Source: Halomonas sp.
Lineage (GTDB): Bacteria; Pseudomonadota; Gammaproteobacteria; Pseudomonadales; Halomonadaceae
Length of the DNA stretch: 64,000 nt
Reading direction: 5' to 3'
NCBI RefSeq assembly: GCF_007625055.1
Contig: NZ_VMQS01000002.1
Location: 33,256-97,255 of the forward strand
Position 1 is the first letter of the stretch, and each line of letters opens with the position of its first letter. Position numbers and translations under genes: made by a program. Under the pieces are notes generated by a model. That model was not told the DNA's origin and made no database searches. It saw only the letters and a program-made list of their open reading frames with translations. Of the stretch, positions 49,758 to 58,337 are shown in pieces.

Positions 49758-49850
49758 TTAACGGGCAAGCCAGATACCAACCACGACGGCACTGATGACA
49801 GTGACAAGAAAGATCCAGTTACGGGTGCGGTTATCACGGCGCTGGTTCAT
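49758..49850 (-). CDS. Probable 30-residue single-pass membrane protein
   Basis: A very small frame in the 261-base gap upstream of the M42 gene. The peptide has a basic polar start (MNQRRDNRTRN) followed by one hydrophobic segment of about 16 residues (WIFLVTVISAVVVGIW) and a final Arg, i.e. a positive-inside membrane anchor. AGAGG stands 5 bases before the ATG. No homologue is known to me. The composition could arise by chance, but the start site and the charge pattern argue for a real small membrane protein. Confidence 0.45.
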   Translation of the reverse strand: MNQRRDNRTRNWIFLVTVISAVVVGIWLAR

Positions 49851-49952
49851 AAAAGCCTCTTGCAGTTTAAAAATGAGCCAAAGTCGAGTTTGCTGATTAT
49901 GTCTGGCGGAGCCAATAATGGTAGCGATTCGCTATCTCAACGTCACCTGCAA

Positions 49953-50906
49953 ATGAGTATGCACATGGGAGATACCCGGTCTTTGGAAACAAGGTTATCA
50001 GCCGATTCACCGCAAGCGCTAACCCTGAGTGGAGGGCGTTTGGCAGCGCTGAGCTGGGGCAGCTCTTCAGCGCCGACCTGGCTGGCGCTGCATGGCTGGC
50101 TGGATAACGCTGCCAGTTTCAGCCGTCTGGCACCGCGACTTGTCAACACTCTGGGGGTACGTATTGTTGCGCTGGATTTTCGCGGGCACGGCTATTCAGC
50201 CAGCCTGGCGCAATCGTCATCTGGATCTCAGGACATTGCGCTGTGGGACTATTGCCATGATGTGCTGGATGTCATGCAAGCTCTTGGCCTTGAACAGGTA
50301 AGCTTGCTGGCGCATTCCATGGGGGCCGCGGTCAGTTGCCTGCTGGCTTCAGCCTTGCCTGAGCGGGTTAAGCAGTTGATGTTACTCGATGGGTTAGGGG
50401 CCTTGAGTACGCCCTCTGAAGCAACGGCTGACCAGTTGGGCAAGGGATTGCTGGCCCATCGGCGGCCTGCATCAGATCCGCCACGTTATTCAGGGCTGGA
50501 AAGTGCTGTTGCGGCCAGGGTCGCCGGAGGTGTAACGCCCATTGATGCCGACACGGCAAGACCATTAGTGGCGCGTAATAGCTATACCGGTAGCGACGGT
50601 GGCTGCTACCTGCGGACTGACAGGCGGCTGATGAAGCCATCGCTGGTGCGTTTTACACCTGATCAGGTATTGGCGCTATTAAGTGCGATCCACTGCCCGG
50701 TCCTGTTAATTGAAGGCGATCAGGGCATTCTGGGGAACCGGCCCTGGGCAGAACGCTGTCGTGGCGCTGTCAAGGACCTCAGCCGCCACGTGCTGGCAGG
50801 TGGTCATCATCTTCACCTTGAAAAACACACGGTCAATCGGGTAGCCAACGTCATTATCCAACACCAGAATCTTCGAAAGGAAGCGCTTAATCATGCAATC
50901 TCATGA
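49953..50906 (+). CDS. Alpha/beta hydrolase
   Basis: A 317-residue alpha/beta hydrolase: LHGWLDNAASF (oxyanion region), LDFRGHGYS, nucleophile elbow LLAHSMGAAVS and the C-terminal GGHHLHLEKH with the catalytic His. The substrate is unknown; a serine hydrolase/esterase like human SERHL or MhpC-type proteins is possible. The start is uncertain: in-frame starts exist from 49860 to 49965 without a clear ribosome site. The 3' end overlaps the patatin gene by 14 bases, so they are co-transcribed. Confidence 0.82.
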   Translation: MSMHMGDTRSLETRLSADSPQALTLSGGRLAALSWGSSSAPTWLALHGWLDNAASFSRLAPRLVNTLGVRIVALDFRGHGYSASLAQSSSGSQDIALWDYCHDVLDVMQALGLEQVSLLAHSMGAAVSCLLASALPERVKQLMLLDGLGALSTPSEATADQLGKGLLAHRRPASDPPRYSGLESAVAARVAGGVTPIDADTARPLVARNSYTGSDGGCYLRTDRRLMKPSLVRFTPDQVLALLSAIHCPVLLIEGDQGILGNRPWAERCRGAVKDLSRHVLAGGHHLHLEKHTVNRVANVIIQHQNLRKEALNHAIS

Positions 50907-51945
50907 ACTATCCTCCCGGCAGGATTCACCGTCTGCACAGCGTAAGAAACTGCCTCAGGCGGGTAACAAGGTCGCCCTGATATTGGGCAGTGGTGGGGCG
51001 CGTGGCTATGCGCACATTGGCGTGATCGATGCCCTGGAAGCCCGCGGCTATGAGGTGATCGCGATTGCCGGTTGCTCCATGGGTGCCCTGGTGGGGGGCG
51101 TCTATGCTGCGGGTAAGCTGGAGGAATATCGCGATTGGGTGTGCCAGCTTGACTACCTCGATGTCCTTAAACTGGTGGATGTCACCTGGAGCCCGATGGG
51201 CGCCATGCGCGCCAACAAGGTCATGCAGAAACTCGAAAGCCTGATCGGCGACACGCTGATCGAGGATCTTGCGATACCGCTGACCACTGTCGCCACTGAC
51301 CTGGTGCGTCAGCGCGAAGTCTGGTTTCAGGATGGCGCGCTGCTGCAGGCCATTCGCGCTTCCATTGCAGTGCCAGGCGTGATTACTCCGGTGCATCTGG
51401 GGGATCAGGTGCTGGTGGATGGCGGCCTGCTCAACCCCTTGCCGATCATGCCGGTGATTGCCGCCCATGAGGCGGATTTGGTGTTAGCGGTGAATGTTAC
51501 CGCTCACACGCCACAACCGGTGACGCTGGAGTCCTTGTTGCCGGCAACAGCCGATGTTGCCAAAGCGGGTGCTGTTTCATCAGATGGCACAGAAAATAAC
51601 GCTGAAGACGACGACAGCAGCAGCTGGGTTGACGACGTGCGCGAAACGACCCAGCGGCTCTGGAAAGGGCTGGGTAACTTCGGCGGTGAGGATGACGCCG
51701 ACGCTGAAGAGCGCGGCAAGCGTGACTGGGGCAAGCTGGATATGGTGATGGAGTCTTTTGATATTACCCAGGCAGCGCTGGCCAAGTACAAAGTGGCGGG
51801 CTACCCACCGGATATCCTGATTGAAGTGCCCAAAACCGTGTGCAGTGCCTATGAGTTCCACCGCGCCAAGGAGTTGATCCAGCTGGGCCAGATGCTGACA
51901 GATGAAGCGCTCAACAAGCATTACCCGGTCAAAACGGGAGACTAG
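50893..51945 (+). CDS. Patatin-like phospholipase (RssA/NTE type)
   Basis: A 350-residue patatin-family serine hydrolase: oxyanion loop GSGGARGYAH (residues 33-42), nucleophile GCSMGAL, and catalytic Asp in VDGGLLNPLP. After the core comes an acidic low-complexity stretch (about 236-282, NAEDDDSSSW and GGEDDADAEER), then a further helical part (AYEFHRAKELIQLG). Its TAG stop lies inside the first three bases of the mobile element that follows (TA from the target, G from the element), yet the reading would end in TAG without the element too. Confidence 0.88.
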   Translation: MQSHELSSRQDSPSAQRKKLPQAGNKVALILGSGGARGYAHIGVIDALEARGYEVIAIAGCSMGALVGGVYAAGKLEEYRDWVCQLDYLDVLKLVDVTWSPMGAMRANKVMQKLESLIGDTLIEDLAIPLTTVATDLVRQREVWFQDGALLQAIRASIAVPGVITPVHLGDQVLVDGGLLNPLPIMPVIAAHEADLVLAVNVTAHTPQPVTLESLLPATADVAKAGAVSSDGTENNAEDDDSSSWVDDVRETTQRLWKGLGNFGGEDDADAEERGKRDWGKLDMVMESFDITQAALAKYKVAGYPPDILIEVPKTVCSAYEFHRAKELIQLGQMLTDEALNKHYPVKTGD

Positions 51946-52210
51946 GGCCTGTTGACGTTTCATCGCGAACCGCGTTGCTGCGCCAAAGAGCGTCAGGCAA
52001 GGCGCGACACGACGGCAATGGTGGTGCCCTTACCGAGTGGCGCAACGCCGCATGGCGTTCTTTGGCGCGCAACCCGAAGGGACAGGGCCCTTTTGGCACA
52101 GCCCTGCGTTGTTCGTCGCTGATTGGGAGCCACCCAACCACGCTCCTCACGCCTTGCTCTGCACCAAAAGGACCTATGTCGCGGCCGTGATGAAACGTCA
52201 ACAGGCCCTA
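51943..52210. mobile_element. 268-bp MITE-like element with perfect 22-bp terminal inverted repeats
   Basis: Bases 51943-51964 are the exact reverse complement of 52189-52210 (22 of 22, TAGGGCCTGTTGACG... inward). Each end is a TA, consistent with TA target duplication as in the IS630/Tc1-mariner group. A second, internal pair GCAAGGCG (51997-52004) and CGCCTTGC (52150-52157) is almost symmetric, 54 and 53 bases from the ends. There is no transposase gene, and the short open frames inside have no family features. It sits exactly between two convergent genes and forms the stop codon of each. Confidence 0.88.
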
Positions 52211-52774
52211 GTGCCCTTTACGGCGTAAAAGCACATAGAGAGCTCCGGTGCCGCCATCGATGTCAGTGGCCGAGCAGAAAGCCAGTACGCCCGGCCATTC
52301 ACGCAGCCAGGTATTGGTATGGCTTTTAAGCACCGGGTAGTCGGCATCAGTACCCCAGGCCTTGCCGTGTACGATCAGCACGCTGCGCATCCGCTGGTTG
52401 ATAGCATCACGTAAAAAGCCTTCCAACTGATGCCGCGCCTCTTCCAGCGTATAGCCATGCAGATCGAGGCCTGCCTGCCAGGCCAGCTGGCCACGCTTCA
52501 ACTGGCTGAAGGTGCGCCAGGGCAGATCCGGGACGCTGAACTCAAGGTATTCTGAAGGGCGAACGGCTTCAACGCGGCCATCAGAGGTGCGCCCATTGGT
52601 CTGCAATACCTGGTTTTCAACCGCGGCACGGCGGCGCGCCTCGTGGGCCGGTTGCTGCTGCCTGGGACGACCTGGGTCGGCGCGGTTAGTGGTGATGCGA
52701 CGAACGCCCGCTGTTTCCAGCGCATGGCGAAAGACACTGATCTCTTCCTCTTGGGGCGTATGGCGACGAGTCAT
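52208..52774 (-). CDS. Smr-domain endonuclease-like protein
   Basis: A 188-residue protein with a basic N-terminal half and a C-terminal Smr (MutS2-related) domain: LDLHGYTLEEARHQLEGFL, VLIVHGKAWGTDADYPVLK and TGALYVLLRR. Smr domains cleave RNA (SmrB on collided ribosomes) or DNA. Position next to and divergent from prmB is that of smrB in E. coli, while the PVLK...GGTGALYVLLRR wording is like SmrA, so I leave the symbol open. The stop TAG (52210-52208) comes from the MITE end. Confidence 0.85.
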   Translation of the reverse strand: MTRRHTPQEEEISVFRHALETAGVRRITTNRADPGRPRQQQPAHEARRRAAVENQVLQTNGRTSDGRVEAVRPSEYLEFSVPDLPWRTFSQLKRGQLAWQAGLDLHGYTLEEARHQLEGFLRDAINQRMRSVLIVHGKAWGTDADYPVLKSHTNTWLREWPGVLAFCSATDIDGGTGALYVLLRRKGH

Positions 52775-53012
52775 GGCGTGCTCTGATGGAAACGGGCGTA
52801 AAATTTGATTGTTAACAGTCTTACCAAAGAGTGCTGCTTGAAAACGTTCGTGAAAAGCGCTGTTTCAGGGCAACGCTTTAAAACTCTGTTAAAAAACATG
52901 GCAACCTACAGTATAGCGAGATTAACGCTGCTGTGAACCGGCTGGAGTGAAAGGTACAATCAGCGTTATATCGCTTACTCACATGTGATGTCACCATTAA
53001 TCAGGAGCCTTT

Positions 53013-53990
53013 GTGGCCACGTTATATTCCACAGAACTAGCCGACCATGCTACGACCCGCACCTCGACGCTGTGTCTGAGTGATGTTGAACTGGCACAGG
53101 AACTCTTCACGTTGCGGGACTATCTGCGCTGGGCGGCTAGCGAATTTCATCTCGCCGGGTTGTATTATGGCCATGGTACCCAGTCCGCCTGGGATGAAGC
53201 AGTCGCGCTTTGCCTGGGGGCATTGCACCTGCCCTGGAACGTGGATCCGGCGGTGCTGGAGGCGCGTCTACTGCCTATGGAGCGCAGTCGTATCGTGGCA
53301 TTGACCCGGGCGCGAATCCAGTCACGCCGTCCGCTGCCCTACCTGCTTGGTGAGGCGTTTTTTGCTGGCTACCCGTTCAATGTGGATGAGCGTGTGCTGA
53401 TTCCGCGTTCACCCATGGGCGAGTTGATTGAAGACGGTTTTGCTGCCTGGTTCCCGGAGGAACCGCCAGAGCGGGTACTCGACCTGTGTACCGGTTCTGG
53501 CTGTATCGGGATTGCCACGGCGCTGTATCTGCCTACCTGCGAAGTCACTCTGGCGGACATCAGCCAGGAGGCCCTGGGTGTCGCCCGAGAGAATATCACT
53601 CGCCACGCTGTGGGTGACCGCGTTCGTGCGGTTGAATCCGATGTGTTTGCCAACCTGGCCGGCCAGCGCTTTGATCTGATTGTCTCCAACCCGCCTTATG
53701 TGGATAGTCGTGACCTGGCCACCATGCCGGCTGAATTTCGCCATGAGCCTGATCTGGCGTTGGGGGCAGGCAGCGATGGTCTGGATATCGTCCGCCAGAT
53801 CCTGCGTGATGCCCGAACGCATCTCAGCGATGACGGCTGGCTGATTGTTGAGGTGGGCAACTCCGACCGTCATCTTGAGCAAGCATTTCCCCATGTGCCA
53901 TTTATGTGGCTTGAATTCGAGCGCGGTGGCCAGGGCGTATTTGCTCTGAGCGCCGCAGAACTCGACGCCCATGCGGCGTCTTTTGCGTAA
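53013..53990 (+). CDS. prmB: 50S ribosomal protein L3 N(5)-glutamine methyltransferase
   Basis: A 325-residue HemK-family methyltransferase with an N-terminal helical domain (about 1-110; [20 protein letters not shown]), [10 protein letters not shown] (PrmB-like), SAM site [13 protein letters not shown] and the NPPY active site ([12 protein letters not shown]). It methylates a glutamine of ribosomal protein L3. The start is GTG with an AGGAG 5 bases upstream. It is followed by aroC after 14 bases, the same order as in E. coli. Confidence 0.95.
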   Translation: MATLYSTELADHATTRTSTLCLSDVELAQELFTLRDYLRWAASEFHLAGLYYGHGTQSAWDEAVALCLGALHLPWNVDPAVLEARLLPMERSRIVALTRARIQSRRPLPYLLGEAFFAGYPFNVDERVLIPRSPMGELIEDGFAAWFPEEPPERVLDLCTGSGCIGIATALYLPTCEVTLADISQEALGVARENITRHAVGDRVRAVESDVFANLAGQRFDLIVSNPPYVDSRDLATMPAEFRHEPDLALGAGSDGLDIVRQILRDARTHLSDDGWLIVEVGNSDRHLEQAFPHVPFMWLEFERGGQGVFALSAAELDAHAASFA

Positions 53991-54004
53991 AGGAAATAAC
54001 GCCC

Positions 54005-55096
54005 ATGTCCGGCAATACAATTGGCAAACTGTTTACCGTTACGACCTTTGGTGAAAGCCATGGCGTCGCGCTTGGCGCCGTAGTGGATGGCTGTCCGCCG
54101 GGGGTCATGATCAGTGAGGCGGACCTGCAGCGTGATCTGGATCGTCGACGCCCCGGCAGTTCCCGGCATACCACGCAGCGCAAGGAGCCCGACCAGGTGC
54201 GGATCCTTTCCGGTGTGTTTGAAGGCATGACGACCGGCGCCTCGATCGGGCTCTTGATTGAAAATACTGATCAGCGTTCCAAGGACTATTCAAAGATCAA
54301 GGATCAGTTTCGTCCGGCTCACGCAGATTACACCTACCATCATAAATATGGCCATAGAGACTATCGCGGTGGAGGACGATCCAGCGCCCGTGAGACGGCC
54401 ATGCGCGTGGCGGCGGGTGCGATTGCCAAACAGTTTCTGGCCAGCCAGGGGGTTCAGGTGCGCGGCTACATGAGCCAGCTCGGGCCGATCAAGATCGACT
54501 TCAAGACCTGGGATAGCGTCGATGACAACGCTTTTTTCAGCCCTGATCCAGCCAAGGTGCCAGCGCTTGAAGCTTATATGGATCAGCTGCGTCGTGATCA
54601 GGATTCTGTGGGTGCCGAGGTGACCGTTATAGCGGAAGGTGTGCCAGTAGGGCTGGGCGAGCCGGTATTTGATCGCCTGGATGCAGAACTGGCTCATAGC
54701 CTGATGAGCATCAATGCGGTCAAGGGCATCGAGATCGGCGATGGTTTTGCCAGCATTGACCAGCGTGGTAGCGCCCATCGTGATGAAATGGCGCCTGAAG
54801 GCTTTCTGACCAACCATGCCGGTGGTGTGCTCGGGGGGATCTCCAGTGGCCAACCGATCATTGCCCGCCTGGCCCTCAAGCCAACGTCAAGCATCACCAC
54901 GCCTGGACGCTCTATCGATATCCACGGCGAGCCTGTCGAGGTGGTGACCAAGGGGCGTCACGACCCTTGTGTCGGGATACGGGCGACGCCGATTGCTGAA
55001 GCCATGATGGCTATTACACTAATGGACCACTGGCTTCGCCAGCGTGGCCAGAATGCCCATGTCAAGGTGGATACGCCGCGCCTGGATCAGTGCTGA
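54005..55096 (+). CDS. aroC: Chorismate synthase
   Basis: A 363-residue enzyme making chorismate from 5-enolpyruvylshikimate-3-phosphate with reduced FMN. Family signatures: [12 protein letters not shown] near the N-terminus, the central [20 protein letters not shown], and [13 protein letters not shown] toward the C-terminus. Complete and of standard length. It probably forms an operon with prmB. Confidence 0.97.
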   Translation: MSGNTIGKLFTVTTFGESHGVALGAVVDGCPPGVMISEADLQRDLDRRRPGSSRHTTQRKEPDQVRILSGVFEGMTTGASIGLLIENTDQRSKDYSKIKDQFRPAHADYTYHHKYGHRDYRGGGRSSARETAMRVAAGAIAKQFLASQGVQVRGYMSQLGPIKIDFKTWDSVDDNAFFSPDPAKVPALEAYMDQLRRDQDSVGAEVTVIAEGVPVGLGEPVFDRLDAELAHSLMSINAVKGIEIGDGFASIDQRGSAHRDEMAPEGFLTNHAGGVLGGISSGQPIIARLALKPTSSITTPGRSIDIHGEPVEVVTKGRHDPCVGIRATPIAEAMMAITLMDHWLRQRGQNAHVKVDTPRLDQC

Positions 55097-55206
55097 AAAG
55101 TACCCGGCCCATAGCGTTGACAGCCGAGTGTCATGCACGTGTCATCCGCAGCGGTGAAACTGAGATTTGACTGCTACACTCTGGGTAGAGCGATAAGGAG
55201 CCGCCG

Positions 55207-55641
55207 ATGAAGATTAATGTTGAATTTGATCTGACCCCTGATGAATTTCGTCGAGCGCTGGGTCTGCCTGATGTTGAAGCCTTCCAGAAAAATCTGCTGG
55301 ACAATATTCAACGCCAGATGGAGTCCGGCGTTGAAGGCTATGATCCGATGAGCCTGATGAGCCCTTTCATGCAGCAACCCATGATGCAGCAGGGGCTATC
55401 CCAAGGGCTTTCGAATTTTGGCACTTATCAACAGATGATGCTGGATATGCTGCGCCAGGCCGGGAATTCCCGCGATGGCTCAGACAACAATGCCAGCGAA
55501 CGTTCTGCTGCCAGCGATAAAGGATCATCAGGTAATGATAGCGGCAAAGCCGGCCGTGGCAGTCAGCCAAGCAGTAATAACAAGAGCAAAGCCGGAACGG
55601 CGTCAGCCAGTTCGCGCGCCAAGCGGTCAAGTAAGGACTAG
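55207..55641 (+). CDS. DUF6489-like protein with Ser/Lys-rich tail, upstream of the phasin
   Basis: A 144-residue protein. The first 85 residues (MKINVEFDLTPDEFRRALGL, then a Met/Gln-rich stretch around MQQPMMQQGLSQGLSNFG) resemble the small DUF6489 family; residues 86-144 are low-complexity Ser, Lys, Asn and Gly ending SSRAKRSSKD. Function is unknown. The tail looks like that of the phasin gene 160 bases downstream, which ends SSRGNSKS, so a shared granule or DNA association is possible. A good AAGGAG precedes the ATG. Confidence 0.72.
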   Translation: MKINVEFDLTPDEFRRALGLPDVEAFQKNLLDNIQRQMESGVEGYDPMSLMSPFMQQPMMQQGLSQGLSNFGTYQQMMLDMLRQAGNSRDGSDNNASERSAASDKGSSGNDSGKAGRGSQPSSNNKSKAGTASASSRAKRSSKD

Positions 55642-55686
55642 ACTTGTCAACACAGCATGCAGGGATTTGGACTTGAAGTGGATTTG

Positions 55687-55734
55687 TTGCAATGCAATAA
55701 ATTAGCGGGTACTATTTTTGCAGTGCAGCAAAAA
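55687..55734 (+). promoter_or_regulatory. Phasin promoter with two palindromes (candidate PhaR operators)
   Basis: TTGCAA (55687-55692), 17-base spacer, TACTAT (55710-55715) form a promoter. The perfect palindrome TTGCA-A-TGCAA (55687-55697) covers the -35 box, and TTTTTGC-N6-GCAAAAA (55715-55734) covers the expected transcription start. Two operators at -35 and +1 is the arrangement described for PhaR on the phaP promoter of Ralstonia, and TGCA-rich sites are known for PhaR in Paracoccus. Confidence 0.6.
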
Positions 55735-55800
55735 CAGGTTTGACGCTGCTTCTGATTTTGACGTTTCACTCAGGTTGTTCCTAGAAAAGGGGTATCAAAG

Positions 55801-56226
55801 ATGCAAGACAAGATGATGGATGCTTTCAACACGCAAACCCGCCAGATGTTCGAGCCGATGCGTAAGGTTAACTCGCTGATGCTTAACAACATGGAAAAAA
55901 TGACCCAGTACCAGCTGGAAGCCATGAAGCGTTACAGCCAGATGGGTACCGATCGCATGCGCAGCGCCAGCGAAATTGACGATGCTGACGACCTGCGCGA
56001 ATTTGCTGCCAAGCAGGCGGAAATGCTTAACGAGCTTTCCCAGCAAATGCAGGAAGATGCGAAGACCATGGGCGAGATGAGCATGGAATTTAAAACTGAA
56101 ATGGAAAAACTGTTCAGCGAAGCCACTCAGCAGATGAATGATCAGGTCAACACGGCTGCCGCCAAGAAAGGCGAGACATCCGCCAAGGCCACAAGCCAGT
56201 CATCACGTGGCAACTCAAAAAGCTGA
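55801..56226 (+). CDS. phaP: Phasin (PHA granule-associated protein)
   Basis: A 141-residue all-helical phasin-family protein, rich in Met, Gln, Glu and Lys: TRQMFEPMRKVNSLMLNNME and MTQYQLEAMKRYSQMGTDRM are phasin-like amphipathic stretches; the last 25 residues are Ala/Lys/Ser-rich (AAAKKGETSAKATSQ). Phasins coat polyester granules and control their size and number. It lies between the DUF6489-like gene and phaC, with its own promoter and a pair of terminators, so it can be expressed in excess over the synthase. Confidence 0.88.
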   Translation: MQDKMMDAFNTQTRQMFEPMRKVNSLMLNNMEKMTQYQLEAMKRYSQMGTDRMRSASEIDDADDLREFAAKQAEMLNELSQQMQEDAKTMGEMSMEFKTEMEKLFSEATQQMNDQVNTAAAKKGETSAKATSQSSRGNSKS

Positions 56227-56236
56227 ATAAATGTTT

Positions 56237-56264
56237 GCACGGCGCCAGATCAACGGCGCCGTGC
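56237..56264 (+). terminator. First hairpin after phaP
   Basis: Perfect 10-bp stem GCACGGCGCC / GGCGCCGTGC with an 8-base loop, followed by CTGTTTTGTCTG, a T-rich tail. Confidence 0.8.
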
Positions 56265-56278
56265 CTGTTTTGTCTGTT

Positions 56279-56313
56279 AAAAAACACTCGCCTTCCCAAG
56301 GTTGGTGTTTTTT
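56279..56313. terminator. Second, bidirectional terminator hairpin between phaP and phaC
   Basis: AAAAAACAC / GTGTTTTTT 9-bp stem enclosing CCTT / AAGG; the T-run on either strand makes it usable in both directions. Confidence 0.8.
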
Positions 56314-56393
56314 AGCGTGACGAAGAGAATTACGGTCAATGGTCTATGCGCAATGGTGTGTGATGTGCTTGCCATAAGAGTGGGAGAGTAAGT

Positions 56394-58256
56394 ATGCAAT
56401 CAGGATGGGAAATGCCATCTCAGGTCGATATGGATGCCTGGAATACCCAGTTGAAAGACATTGGGGAGCAGTATCAGGGATTGATGCAGGATCTGATGGC
56501 GCGTATGGCGCCCAGCGACGCTGCCGATTCGGTTCATAAGGACATGCGCGAAAGTTTCGAGGCCGGTGCGCAGGCACTGATGCAGAACCCCACGCTCCTA
56601 TGGCAAACCCAGGCACGTCTACTGCAGGATCAATGGCTATTGTGGCAGCAGAATGCCAGGGCCATGGCCGGCGAAAACGTTGACCCCTTGATCAAGCCTG
56701 CCAAGGGTGACCGCCGTTTCAAGGACGAAGCCTGGACCAAGGAACCTCAATACCTGGCCATCATGCAGCAATACCTGCTATTTGCCCAACTGGTTCAGGA
56801 ACTGATCGACAATCTGGATGGGCTGGATGAGACGCATAAACATCATCTTCAGTTCTATGCCCGTCAACTGGTTAATGCCATGGCGCCTACCAATTTTGTG
56901 GCGACCAACCCGGAAGTCATGCGGCGCACGATAGAGACTCGTGGCCAGAATCTGGTCGATGGCTTGGCCCTTCTGCGTGAGGACCTTTCCAACTCCGCCG
57001 AAGGAATCAATGTGCGCATGACTGACCGTTCCGCTTTTGCGGTCGGTGAGAACATCGCAGTCACGCCAGGTTCTGTCGTGTATGAAAACGAGCTGATCCA
57101 GCTGATTCAATACACGCCCACCACGGAGCAAACCTTCAAGACGCCGCTGCTTGTCGTTCCGCCCTGGATCAACAAGTATTACATTCTTGACTTGCGTCAG
57201 GATAACTCCATGGTCAAGTGGCTGGTTGATCAGGGGCACACCGTCTTTCTGATTTCCTGGCGCAATCCTGGGCCAGCTCAGCGCGATGTTACCTGGGCAG
57301 ACTACATGCAGATGGGCCCGATCAGCGCCATTGAAGCCATTGAACAGGCTTGTGGTGAAAAGTCGGTCAACCTGTTGAGCTATTGCGTAGGTGGTACGCT
57401 AACGGCATCCACTGTGGCCTATCTGACCAGCACTCGCCGCGGGCGCAAGGTGAAATCTGTCACTTACATGGCGACCCTTCAGGATTTCCGTGATCCGGGG
57501 GATATTGGTGTTTTCCTAAACGAAAGCGTTATTGAAGGTATTGAAAAAACGCTGGAGTCAAAAGGCTATCTGGACGGCCGGTCAATGGCATACACCTTCA
57601 ACCTGCTGAAGGAAAATGACCTGTTCTGGTCTTTCTACGTCAACAACTATCTGAAGGGCGAGCCCCCAGCGGCTTTTGATCTGCTCTACTGGAATACGGA
57701 TGGCACCAATCTGGCCGCCGGCACCCATGCCTGGTACCTGCGCCATATGTATCTGGAAAACCGTCTGGTGGAACCCGGTGGCATTGAACTGGATGGCGTC
57801 AAGATCGATTTACGCAAGATTTCCGTGCCCAGCTACTATGTTTCCACCAAGGAAGACCATATTGCCAAGTGGAACAGTACCTACTATGGCGCCTTGCTCC
57901 CAAAAGGGCCGGTGACTTTCGTGCTGGGGGGGTCGGGTCATATTGCCGGTATTGTTAATCCGCCGCACAAGAACAAATATGGTTACTGGACCAACAGCGA
58001 ACTGCCTGACAACCACGAAGACTGGATGGCGGGAGCAGAAGCCAATGAAGGTTCCTGGTGGCCCCACTGGCAGTCATGGATGGTGGATAATGGCTATGTT
58101 GACCAGGAAAAAATGGTGGCTGTACGCCAGCCGGGTGATGGCGAACTGCCGATTATCGAGGCTGCGCCCGGACGTTACGTGCGCCAGACAATTCCTGAAA
58201 TCATCAATGCGGATGAAGAGGCTACTAAAACGGCCAGCGCTAACAGTAGCCGCTGA
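56394..58256 (+). CDS. phaC: Class I polyhydroxyalkanoate synthase PhaC
   Basis: A 620-residue PHA synthase. It polymerises 3-hydroxyacyl-CoA on the granule surface. Catalytic residues: Cys331 in LLSYCVGGTL, Asp488 in STKEDHIAKW and His516 in GGSGHIAG. The lipase-like box is S-Y-C-V-G instead of the usual G-x-C-x-G. PPWINKYYILDL and GHTVFLISWRNP are typical class I stretches. The N-terminal 90 residues are the poorly conserved domain. No phaA or phaB is adjacent. GGGAG lies 8 bases before the ATG; a terminator follows. Confidence 0.95.
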   Translation: MQSGWEMPSQVDMDAWNTQLKDIGEQYQGLMQDLMARMAPSDAADSVHKDMRESFEAGAQALMQNPTLLWQTQARLLQDQWLLWQQNARAMAGENVDPLIKPAKGDRRFKDEAWTKEPQYLAIMQQYLLFAQLVQELIDNLDGLDETHKHHLQFYARQLVNAMAPTNFVATNPEVMRRTIETRGQNLVDGLALLREDLSNSAEGINVRMTDRSAFAVGENIAVTPGSVVYENELIQLIQYTPTTEQTFKTPLLVVPPWINKYYILDLRQDNSMVKWLVDQGHTVFLISWRNPGPAQRDVTWADYMQMGPISAIEAIEQACGEKSVNLLSYCVGGTLTASTVAYLTSTRRGRKVKSVTYMATLQDFRDPGDIGVFLNESVIEGIEKTLESKGYLDGRSMAYTFNLLKENDLFWSFYVNNYLKGEPPAAFDLLYWNTDGTNLAAGTHAWYLRHMYLENRLVEPGGIELDGVKIDLRKISVPSYYVSTKEDHIAKWNSTYYGALLPKGPVTFVLGGSGHIAGIVNPPHKNKYGYWTNSELPDNHEDWMAGAEANEGSWWPHWQSWMVDNGYVDQEKMVAVRQPGDGELPIIEAAPGRYVRQTIPEIINADEEATKTASANSSR

Positions 58257-58308
58257 AGCGTCTACCCGTCACTGTTCTCAGTGATGCGTTCTCGCAAGTA
58301 CTGCCAAA

Positions 58309-58330
58309 AGGGCGCCCTCAGGGGCGCCTT
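58309..58330. terminator. Bidirectional terminator between phaC and lnt
   Basis: Stem GGCGCCC / GGGCGCC with TCAG loop. On the plus strand it is followed by TTGTCTGTTT, on the minus strand by CTTTTGG, so it can serve the convergent genes phaC and lnt. Confidence 0.75.
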
Positions 58331-58337
58331 GTCTGTT

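Noticed and set aside
51929-52228. Short open frames in the repeat element
   Set aside because: They span the inverted repeats, lack any known domain and exist on both strands; they do not encode a transposase.
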